NCBI GenBank assembly: GCA_963728145.1
Contig: CAVSJA010000008.1
Location: 248,001 to 312,000, forward strand
Reading direction: 5' to 3'
Length of the DNA stretch: 64,000 nt
Source of the DNA: CAVSJA01 sp963728145
GTDB taxonomy: Bacteria > Bacteroidota > Bacteroidia > Chitinophagales > Chitinophagaceae
Shown here: positions 26,416-32,834 of the stretch, piece after piece
Layout: every line of letters begins with the position of its first letter
How positions within the stretch are numbered: position 1 is the stretch's first letter
Translations under genes and position numbers: made by a program
The notes under the pieces: generated by a model
The model's database searches: none
What the model was told of the DNA's origin: nothing
Seen by the model: the letters and a program-made list of their open reading frames with translations, nothing else

Positions 26416-27073
26416 ACTTTACAAAAATGTTTTTAGCCACATGCTCACTGATGGTCACTGCTCCATGATTTTTAATTTTTAATTCAAGGGAACCATCAAC
26501 CGAAAATTTCTTTTTTATTTCCAGCTTTGTTCCCATCTGGATATTTTTATGCGTAAGTAAGTCCAGCATATCAGGTGATTGATCTCCGATACCGCTTACT
26601 TCAGCCATTTTACTTAATGGTAATTGCAGGAGGGGCACTTTTTTGTTGATGGTCCATTTCCCGTTACTATCCGGAATCGGATCTCCATGCGGATCGATCT
26701 TGGGATAACCCAGGTATTCATCGAGGCGCTCAGTTAATTGTGTACTGCTGATATGTTCCATTTCTTCCGCAATCTCATGCACCTCATCCCAGCCGAAATT
26801 CAATTTCTCCACCAGAAAATATTCCCATAGGCGGTGCTTGCGGATGATCTGCAGTGCTATTTTCCTTCCCTCAGTATTTAGTTTGAAGCCTTTATACTTT
26901 TCATAAACCAACAATTTTTGCGCTTTTAACTTTTTCAGCATATCGGTAACGGAGGCCGCCTTCGTTTCTAATCGCGCGGCAAGATCATTGGTAGTAACTA
27001 TACCGTCCGCTTCCTGCAAATGGTAGATTGCCTTGAGGTAATTCTCCTTGCTGCTGGAATACTTGGGATGCAT
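26405..27073 (-). CDS. DtxR/MntR-family metal-dependent repressor
   Basis: A 222-residue regulator. Residues of about 1-70 form the winged helix (SSKENYLKAIYHLQEADGIVTTNDLA, LETKAASVTDMLKKLKAQ as recognition helix). Residues of about 75-140 form the metal-binding dimer domain, with candidate ligands in HRLWEYFLVEKLNFGWDEVHEIAEEMEH. The last part is FeoA/SH3-like (LELKIKNHGAVTISEHVAKNIFV). It is first in an operon with the MntH-UspA gene and has a palindromic operator over its own promoter, so manganese- or iron-dependent autorepression is likely. Confidence 0.93.
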   Translation of the reverse strand: MHPKYSSSKENYLKAIYHLQEADGIVTTNDLAARLETKAASVTDMLKKLKAQKLLVYEKYKGFKLNTEGRKIALQIIRKHRLWEYFLVEKLNFGWDEVHEIAEEMEHISSTQLTERLDEYLGYPKIDPHGDPIPDSNGKWTINKKVPLLQLPLSKMAEVSGIGDQSPDMLDLLTHKNIQMGTKLEIKKKFSVDGSLELKIKNHGAVTISEHVAKNIFVKYDE

Positions 27074-27081
27074 GCGGAAAT

Positions 27082-27118
27082 TTTAGCTTGTCTAAATTAA
27101 AATTTAGACAAATCTAAA
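27082..27118 (-). promoter_or_regulatory. Palindromic operator and -7 box of the metal-repressor operon
   Basis: Four half-sites alternate here: TTTAGC (27082), TCTAAA (27091), TTTAGA (27103) and TCTAAA (27113). They make two dimer sites about 21 bp apart and a perfect 11-bp inverted repeat (27088-27111, TTGTCTAAATT / AATTTAGACAA). On the minus strand 27109-27116 reads TAGATTTG, a full -7 match, so a bound repressor would cover the promoter. Confidence 0.75.
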
Positions 27119-27199
27119 AATTTTATTGAAATAAAAAAAGATAATTTTTCCGCTTGGGTGTGAATGCTTATTTTTATAAACGGCCTTAGCGATGATTTT

Positions 27200-28162
27200 A
27201 TGAAAAAGTATTTGGGAATTCTTTTATTCATTGTTTTTGCGAGTTGTAAGGATAAAAAAGCTTCCCTGCAGGATGAGACCACGGTGGAAGTGGGTGATTT
27301 TATCGAATTCTTTCCTGAAGAACGCACACCCTTTCGTGTTGCAGATACCAATCTTTCCAAAAAAATATCCGATTCATTGTTGATGCCAGTTGCGGTATTC
27401 AGCAAATTCATTCCCGATTCTACCTTACAAAAAGATTTTGGAAAAAATGCGAAGGTCAGGTTGTATCCATTAGCCAGAGTTAAGGAAAAGGGGAAGGGAA
27501 AAGAAACTTATCTATTCATTAAAGGCGAAAGCGGCAACAAACGGGTGGGTTACCTGGCGGTTTTTAATAAAGACCAGGAATTCGTTGACCTGGAACATTT
27601 CGTTCGAAGCGGATTTGATCGTTCCACCAGTTCATATGGACTGTTGGATTCGAAATTCCAGATCACGACGTACAGGGAAGAAAAGCGACCGGGTACTGAA
27701 CTGAAATTTAAGAGAAACGTCTACATATTCAATAATGCCGCAAACTCGCTTACACTTATAGTGACAGAACCCAATGAGGAGATGATCGAGAATGTTATCA
27801 ATCCCATCGATACTTTACCAAAGAAGAATAAATTCTCCGGCGATTATGTAAAGGATAAATACAATTTTGTATCCGTTCGCGACGGTAGAAATCCTAATGA
27901 GTATCGTTTCTTCGTTCACTTTGAAAAAAACAAACGCGAATGTGTTGGTGAATTAAAAGGCGAGGCCCGCTTTGTTTCGAAAACAATGGTCCGCTTCCAG
28001 GAACCTGGTAACCCCTGTTCATTGGAATTTGTTTTTGGTGCCACAACTGTTGCCATGAAAGAAGTTGGCGGTTGCGGAACCTACAGGGATATCAAATGTT
28101 TTTTCGAAGGAACTTATCCAAAGAAAAGAGAACCGAAACCAAAGACAACGAAGAAAGCATAA
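27200..28162 (+). CDS. Lipoprotein of unknown function
   Basis: A 320-residue lipoprotein; MKKYLGILLFIVFASC gives Cys16 as the lipidated residue. I chose ATG 27200 over an in-frame ATG at 27164 because it gives a normal lipoprotein signal. The mature part is rich in beta-strand and charged residues (RLYPLARVKEKGKGKETYLF, GYLAVFNKDQEFVDLEHFV), and ends in a Lys/Pro-rich tail (KKREPKPKTTKKA). Two or three Cys near 275-300 may pair. I recognise no family. The metal-operator region lies between it and the divergent repressor gene, so it may belong to the same regulon. Confidence 0.75.
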   Translation: MKKYLGILLFIVFASCKDKKASLQDETTVEVGDFIEFFPEERTPFRVADTNLSKKISDSLLMPVAVFSKFIPDSTLQKDFGKNAKVRLYPLARVKEKGKGKETYLFIKGESGNKRVGYLAVFNKDQEFVDLEHFVRSGFDRSTSSYGLLDSKFQITTYREEKRPGTELKFKRNVYIFNNAANSLTLIVTEPNEEMIENVINPIDTLPKKNKFSGDYVKDKYNFVSVRDGRNPNEYRFFVHFEKNKRECVGELKGEARFVSKTMVRFQEPGNPCSLEFVFGATTVAMKEVGGCGTYRDIKCFFEGTYPKKREPKPKTTKKA

Positions 28163-28265
28163 GGTCCCGAACTTCGATGAAAGGTTCCGAACCCTGAAGA
28201 GAAGGTTCCGAACCCTAAAAAAGCACTATGTATTCCGTGAACACATCAGTAGGGTTCGGAACCCT
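28161..28265. repeat. GGTTCCGAACC palindromic direct and inverted repeats
   Basis: Units AAGGTTCCGAACCCT occur at 28181-28195 and 28202-28216, with a degenerate first unit at 28161. An inverted unit AGGGTTCGGAACCCT lies at 28251-28265. Each unit is itself a 5-1-5 palindrome. The array starts at the TAA stop of the lipoprotein gene. Confidence 0.85.
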
Positions 28266-28321
28266 ACTCGCATCGCCTCAGCAATTGATTTCAATTTTTC
28301 CCGTTATATTGCAGCCCTGTT

Positions 28322-28338
28322 TGTGTAAAGATTACACA
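28322..28338. promoter_or_regulatory. Candidate operator upstream of the glucan phosphorylase homologue
   Basis: TGTGTAA-AGA-TTACACA is a perfect 7-3-7 inverted repeat, 38 bp before the start codon. Its TGTG...CACA ends recall Crp/Fnr sites, and two Crp/Fnr regulators are encoded nearby. The link is inference. Confidence 0.35.
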
Positions 28339-28376
28339 GCATAGGATAGAGCAAACCTAACACCGACGACAAGACT

Positions 28377-30029
28377 ATGAGCTTTAATCAATTTAAAGTA
28401 CCCTATACTATTGATGATCGCTATTCCCGCAAAGTAGCCTATTTCTCCATGGAGTTTGCGGTACATCAACCCCTGAAGATCTATAGCGGGGGTCTTGGTT
28501 TTTTATCCGGTTCACATTTGCGTAGCGCTTATGAATTGCGGCAAAATATGATTGCCGTAGGAATTTTATGGAAGTACGGATACTATGACCAGGCGCGCAA
28601 CCAGGATCAAACCTTGCAGGTGACCTGGATGGAAAAATTATATACTTTTCTTGAAGATACCGGCATCAAATTTCAAATTACCATACACGATCATCCTGTA
28701 TGGGTAAAGGTTTGGTACCTAAACCCGGAAACTTTTAAGACAGCTCCTTTGTTTTTAATGAGCACTGATCTTCCGGAGAATGACTATGTTTCCCAAACAA
28801 TAACCCATCGCTTATACGATGCGAATGTTGCGACCAAGGTGGCGCAGTTTATTTTGTTGGGTGTTGGAGGCGCAAAGTTGATTGATGAGATTGAATTCAA
28901 TCCCGAAAGATATCACCTCAACGAAGCTCATGGTGTTTCTTCAGTTTTCTATCTGTATAAAAAATTTGGGAATAAGGAAGAAGTAAAGAAGAGATTGGTC
29001 TTTACAACACATACGCCTGAGGAAGCAGGAAATGAAAAACATGATATTCATCTCTGCCATAAGATGAGTTATTTCTGCGGATTGAGTATTGACGAGGTAA
29101 AAAAACTCACAGGACTTGAAGACGATCAATTCAATCACTCCCTTGTTGCCTTACGATTCGCGCATCTTGCCAATGGTGTTTCACAATTACATGGCGAGGT
29201 ATCCAGGCAAATGTGGGCAAAAACTGATGGTATTTGTCCAATCATTGCAATAACCAATTCTCAGAACTGGAGGTATTGGGCGGATAAGCAATTGTACCGC
29301 GCTATGGAAGAGGGAAATGATACCTGGTGGGATGACCGAAAAAAATACCTGAAGAAAAGAGCGTTTGAAATTGTTGCGGATCAAACAGGCAAATTATATG
29401 ATCCTGATGTATTTACTATAGTTTGGGCGAGACGTTTTGCAGGCTATAAGAGATCTGAGATGATCACCAGGGATAAGGAGCGGTTTGAGAAGCTTTTGAG
29501 CAATAAGAAATATCCGGTGCAAATAATCTGGGGAGGCAAGCCTTACCCAATGGATTATCCCGCGATCAATGAGTTCAATAATCTTGTACACCTGAGCAGG
29601 AACTATAAAAATGTTTCTGTGCTTGTGGGATATGAACTTACTCTGTCAAAAAGATTGAAACAGGCAGCAGATATTTGGTTGAATAATCCACGCGTTCCAA
29701 GAGAAGCATCCGGTACTAGTGGAATGACTGCTGCAATGAATGGAGCAATTAATTTCTCTACTGATGATGGATGGATTCCTGAATTTATCAATCATGGGAA
29801 TAATGGTTTTGTAGTGCCGAAAGCCGATTATGCGCATATGACCGTTCAGCAACAGGATGATTACGATCTGCAAAAGCTTTATGAAATCCTGGAAGAAGAA
29901 ATATTGCCGACCTATTACGACAATTTTGAAACCTGGAGGCATATCGCCAAGAATGGTATGCGAGATGTTCGATTCAGATTCGAATCAGGGAGAATGGCGC
30001 ATGAGTATTATGAACTTCTTTACAAGTAA
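28377..30029 (+). CDS. Alpha-glucan phosphorylase (GT35) homologue lacking the PLP lysine
   Basis: A 550-residue protein of the short alpha-glucan phosphorylase type. FSMEFAVHQPLKIYSGGLGFLSG at the start, FTTHTPEEAGNE, and IVWARRFAGYKRSEM with the phosphate-binding Arg and Lys are well kept. The cofactor motif reads EASGTSGMTAAMNG, with Thr451 where phosphorylases have the Lys that binds pyridoxal phosphate (GMK or NMK). Without that lysine ordinary phosphorolysis is not expected. The protein may be a regulatory or re-purposed GT-B protein, or this may be a lineage trait. No glgB, glgC or glgA is next to it. Normally the family degrades glycogen or maltodextrin to glucose-1-phosphate. Confidence 0.88.
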   Translation: MSFNQFKVPYTIDDRYSRKVAYFSMEFAVHQPLKIYSGGLGFLSGSHLRSAYELRQNMIAVGILWKYGYYDQARNQDQTLQVTWMEKLYTFLEDTGIKFQITIHDHPVWVKVWYLNPETFKTAPLFLMSTDLPENDYVSQTITHRLYDANVATKVAQFILLGVGGAKLIDEIEFNPERYHLNEAHGVSSVFYLYKKFGNKEEVKKRLVFTTHTPEEAGNEKHDIHLCHKMSYFCGLSIDEVKKLTGLEDDQFNHSLVALRFAHLANGVSQLHGEVSRQMWAKTDGICPIIAITNSQNWRYWADKQLYRAMEEGNDTWWDDRKKYLKKRAFEIVADQTGKLYDPDVFTIVWARRFAGYKRSEMITRDKERFEKLLSNKKYPVQIIWGGKPYPMDYPAINEFNNLVHLSRNYKNVSVLVGYELTLSKRLKQAADIWLNNPRVPREASGTSGMTAAMNGAINFSTDDGWIPEFINHGNNGFVVPKADYAHMTVQQQDDYDLQKLYEILEEEILPTYYDNFETWRHIAKNGMRDVRFRFESGRMAHEYYELLYK

Positions 30030-30044
30030 TAATTTCTAACTCGT

Positions 30045-31214
30045 TTATTTGTTATCACCGGACTGGTCAACTCCTCCGTTCGCATCAGTTCGTATTATCC
30101 AGAGATCTCCATTCTTTCCTTTACTGTGTGTATAGCCCGTTAGCGTGAAGCCTCCATCGGGATTCACAACAATCCAATAACCCTGGTCATCTTTATCAGG
30201 AGTACCAAAGGTTTTGATCCATTCCCTTTCACCGAGGGAATTGAATTTGATCAGCACCGCGTCCCAGATCTCCTTTGAGATGTCTTTCCGGGTAAAGCCC
30301 GTTGCAATAAAGCCACCATCTGCAGTTTGTTCTCCATGCATAAGCCGAAGGTCCTCGCCATTGGAACAGGTCTTTTCCATCATGAGTTGCCCATTCTCGT
30401 CTACCTGCAAGAGTAATGCATTATGAAATCCGGAACGGTCAGCGCTTCGATACCCGATGAGTGTGTAGGAGCCATTCTTATTTTGAGTCAGGCTATGAAC
30501 GATATCATGGTCTTTTAATTGACCAAAATTCTTTGTCCATTTGATGTTTCCATCCTTGTCGAGACGACTCAAGACTATATCCGTATTCGAAGTACCTGCA
30601 GGCAGATGGATTCCTGCAATAATGTAATCGCCATTCTTTGTGTTAGAACTATAAAAGGTTCGCTGCGAAAGACTGTCACCGTAAGACTTTTCCCATACCA
30701 GGTTTCCATCCGGATCTATCTTGAGAAGGTAATTGTCAATATTGGCTGAGCTGGTATTTCTTTGACCGGTGATCAGGAAATTGCCGTCGGCCGTCGGCAT
30801 CAGATCAGTAGCTCTCTCGTACTTTTTATTTCCAAAGTTTTTTTCCCAAATCATGTTTCCGTCCCTGTCAACCTTCATCACCAGGATGTCGTGGTTCAAA
30901 CTATCCCTGCTGTTAGTCATTCCAAGAACCATAAATGCACCATTGCCTGCATTCTTTACTGTCCATCCCATTTCAAAACCGGCGCCTCCGTAATTATTTT
31001 CCCATTGTTTATTGCCGAGCTTATCCAGTTTTATCAAATAGACCTGGTTACCGTTACCAAAACTTGAGCTATAACCGCAAACAATCCAACCATTGTTTGA
31101 AGAAAGGATATGCATTCCTCTATCGAATCCTTCGCCTCCGTGAGTTCTTTCAAAACTCTGAGCCCGCACATGAAGCGCGGCCATTAATATTAGTGGAAGG
31201 AAAAAATAGCGCAT
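30045..31214 (-). CDS. Secreted beta-propeller-like protein
   Basis: A 389-residue secreted protein (MRYFFLPLILMAALHVRAQ). It is built of about seven repeats of 45-55 residues, each with a strand block ending in a D-x-D/L-G-N-x-x-W-x-K-x-[FY]-G motif (for example VDRDGNMIWEKNFG and IDPDGNLVWEKSYG). This matches a seven-bladed propeller of the kind seen in many Bacteroidota delta-60 or PQQ-like repeat proteins. The third-to-last repeat has lost its Trp (LMMEKTCSN). I chose ATG 31214 because the 11 residues upstream in frame do not fit a signal peptide. Function unknown. Confidence 0.8.
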   Translation of the reverse strand: MRYFFLPLILMAALHVRAQSFERTHGGEGFDRGMHILSSNNGWIVCGYSSSFGNGNQVYLIKLDKLGNKQWENNYGGAGFEMGWTVKNAGNGAFMVLGMTNSRDSLNHDILVMKVDRDGNMIWEKNFGNKKYERATDLMPTADGNFLITGQRNTSSANIDNYLLKIDPDGNLVWEKSYGDSLSQRTFYSSNTKNGDYIIAGIHLPAGTSNTDIVLSRLDKDGNIKWTKNFGQLKDHDIVHSLTQNKNGSYTLIGYRSADRSGFHNALLLQVDENGQLMMEKTCSNGEDLRLMHGEQTADGGFIATGFTRKDISKEIWDAVLIKFNSLGEREWIKTFGTPDKDDQGYWIVVNPDGGFTLTGYTHSKGKNGDLWIIRTDANGGVDQSGDNK

Positions 31215-31314
31215 TAGGAGTCCTGATTGGTTTAATGACGAAATCAATATTCAGGAAAATAAACAATCGCAGGGATCATCAACTAAAGATTGGGATGAGT
31301 GGGAATGAAATGAC

Positions 31315-31336
31315 AAAAGGCCTCGAAAGGCCCCTT
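31315..31336 (-). terminator. Terminator of the small carboxypeptidase-regulatory-like gene
   Basis: On the minus strand AAGGGGCC-TTTCGA-GGCCTTTT forms an 8-bp stem with two G-U pairs, and T-rich sequence follows. It starts about 40 nt after the stop codon. Confidence 0.5.
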
Positions 31337-31374
31337 GTCAGTAAAAAACACCACATGCTTAAGAAAAATGTGTG

Positions 31375-31710
31375 TTATTTATTATTGTTTTCGAGTTTGA
31401 TCTCTCCAACATCAGTTGGTTGACCATCAACTACGGTTACATTTTCTTTTGCTGCATTTTTATAACCGGGTTTTGCTTCAATGATAACGCGGTAGCTACC
31501 TGCTTTTGCGTCAGTGATTACGAATCCGCCATCATCTTTGATCACAGATTTCAAGGTATCTGTTCCGGACACTGCCCATGCACGCAAAGCAGCATCAGCA
31601 GGCACAACTGTACCTTTAATTGACCCGGGATCGAAGTCGATATTATTGAAAGCAAAAAATCCAGCAACAGCAATAGTCAATGCCACGATACTCAATTTCA
31701 CTTTTTTCAT
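31375..31710 (-). CDS. Small secreted carboxypeptidase-regulatory-like domain protein
   Basis: A 111-residue protein with a signal or membrane anchor (KLSIVALTIAVAGFFAFN). The mature part reads as one CarboxypepD_reg/Ig-like domain: GSIKGTVVPADAALRAWAVSG, SVIKDDGGFVITDAKAGSYRVIIEAKPGYKNA, ENVTVVDGQPTDVGEIKL. The GTV...D.GGFVI..AKAGSY pattern is the usual one for that fold. It has no catalytic part. A short secreted binding or structural protein is likely. Confidence 0.85.
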   Translation of the reverse strand: MKKVKLSIVALTIAVAGFFAFNNIDFDPGSIKGTVVPADAALRAWAVSGTDTLKSVIKDDGGFVITDAKAGSYRVIIEAKPGYKNAAKENVTVVDGQPTDVGEIKLENNNK

Positions 31711-31963
31711 ACTAGTGAATTTTATAGATTAAAAATATCTAGTTCAAACTGGCTGCTCTGATAACGTATACCAGTTAAGGTGTTGGGGATATCTCCGGCA
31801 TGAGAAGAATCACGAGGTTATATTGAGTTAGGCAAGTACTGTGCCAATAAAGTTTTGTATGGGAGAGAGATTTTAACAGGATGTTATATTGGTATTTAAT
31901 GATTGTTTATTACAGTCGGATGTGCAATCTTTTCTACAACTGTTGCTTTGCTTTCTCCAATAC
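31711..31963. other. Gene-free spacer upstream of the small secreted gene
   Basis: No gene, RNA or clear promoter is seen. The stretch from here to the small CDS at 32183 is 472 bp without a gene. It holds the 7-bp word hairpin at 31964-32067 and the terminator at 32125-32158. Confidence 0.5.
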
Positions 31964-32067
31964 TGATTATTGATTATTAATTATTGATTATTGAATTATT
32001 GCTCCGCTAATTGGTGAGTTGGTAGTAATCGAAGCTCAAATAATCAATAATTAATAATGAATAATTC
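31964..32067. repeat. 7-bp word hairpin TGATTAT
   Basis: Units TGATTAT, TGATTAT, TAATTAT, TGATTAT and TGAATTA occupy 31964-31998. The inverted units ATAATCA, ATAATTA, ATAATGA and ATAATTC occupy 32040-32067. The spacing between arms is about 40 nt. Confidence 0.8.
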
Positions 32068-32124
32068 ATCGCAAGTGTTGGTAGTAAAATACAAATGATG
32101 ATCTCGAATAAAGTCCCTTGATGC

Positions 32125-32158
32125 TAAAAACAAAAAACCCTTGCATTACACAAGGGTT
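32125..32158 (-). terminator. Rho-independent terminator of the 59-residue small gene
   Basis: A perfect stem AACCCTTG / CAAGGGTT with a 7-nt loop (32136-32158), followed on the minus strand by TTTTGTTTTT. It lies 24 bp after the stop of the small CDS at 32183-32362. Confidence 0.9.
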
Positions 32159-32182
32159 AAGCTTTTCTTCTACTCCTTTTAG

Positions 32183-32362
32183 TTATGAAAACAGGCAGCT
32201 TCTATACTTTTCAGATTTCTTCTCTTTCTTCTCCTTTGCCTTTTGTTCTTTCTTCACGGGTTGTTGCTTTTGTTTGTTCGTCCGGTTTATACTTGCCATG
32301 CTGGCATAGGCTACTGCTGCTACAAACGCGAGAAGCACCATGATCAATGCAATCTTTTTCAT
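32183..32362 (-). CDS. Small secreted or anchored Lys-rich protein
   Basis: A 59-residue open frame on the minus strand, MKKIALIMVLLAFVAAVAY at the start, then about 37 residues rich in Lys and Glu (NRTNKQKQQPVKKEQKAKEK onward) and ending YRSCLFS. The hydrophobic N-terminus fits a signal peptide or membrane anchor, with a basic exposed tail. A perfect rho-independent terminator follows 24 bp later, which supports transcription. I know of no family. It may bind nucleic acid, a glycan or the membrane surface, but that is not shown by the sequence. Confidence 0.65.
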   Translation of the reverse strand: MKKIALIMVLLAFVAAVAYASMASINRTNKQKQQPVKKEQKAKEKKEKKSEKYRSCLFS

Positions 32363-32482
32363 ACCACGCGATTTTTGTACCCATAAGTTACGAAGATTTA
32401 AAAAGGACGAAAATTAATTTTTTATGAATGGAAGTATTCGGAGGGAACAACTTAATGGAAGAGTTTTCTTGATGCCTGGATT

Positions 32483-32594
32483 GAACAGAAGAACAGAGGA
32501 ACAGATGAACAGTAGAACAGAAGAACAGTAGAACAGATGAACAGTAGAACAGAAGAACAGTAGAACAGAAGAACAGTAGAACAGAAGAACAGCA
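32483..32594 (+). repeat. GAACAGNN octamer array, 14 units
   Basis: Fourteen contiguous units of exactly 8 bp, each GAACAG followed by two variable bases (AA, AG, AT, TA or CA). Two decayed units follow to 32610. The same octamer array recurs at 61767-61814. There are no spacers, so it is not CRISPR. Confidence 0.95.
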
Positions 32595-32639
32595 GAGCAC
32601 TAGAACCTGGATGTTGAAGACGGGGCTCGCCACTTTCTT

Positions 32640-32684
32640 ATCAACCCTGTCAACCCTATCAACTCCATCAACCCCGTCAACCAA
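32640..32684 (+). repeat. 9-bp word array ATCAACCCT, five units
   Basis: Five units of 9 bp (ATCAACCCT, GTCAACCCT, ATCAACTCC, ATCAACCCC, GTCAACCAA). This is the inverse word of the arrays near 50.9 and 60.3 kb, but no partner arm is found close by. Confidence 0.85.
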
Positions 32685-32744
32685 ATTCATTATCCACAGA
32701 AGTGAATAACTCCCGAAAACCCCTTCTGCTCCCGTTTGGGTATA

Positions 32745-32774
32745 TTTGCCGATTGTGAATCCGCGGTAATTTTG
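32745..32774 (+). promoter_or_regulatory. Promoter of parE
   Basis: TTTG at 32745-32748 and a -7 box TAATTTTG at 32767-32774 are 18 nt apart, the right spacing. The start point would be near 32780, leaving a leader of about 55 nt. An alternative -7 box TATATTTG lies at 32741-32748. Confidence 0.45.
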
Positions 32775-32834
32775 GTTATTTCGCTGAGATTCACAGCTGT
32801 TCCCTATCTGATTACTTATTTTTTTAGAAAAACC

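Noticed and set aside
28065..28328. Plus-strand frame of 87 residues after the lipoprotein
   Set aside because: It reads through the GGTTCCGAACC repeats (RFRTLKRRFRTLKK), so the sequence is repeat-driven.
32118..32309. 63-residue plus-strand frame of Phe- and Ser-rich residues
   Set aside because: It is antisense to the basic tail of the small secreted protein and starts in the terminator.
32483..32594. CRISPR array
   Set aside because: Units are 8 bp with no unique spacers, and no cas gene is present.
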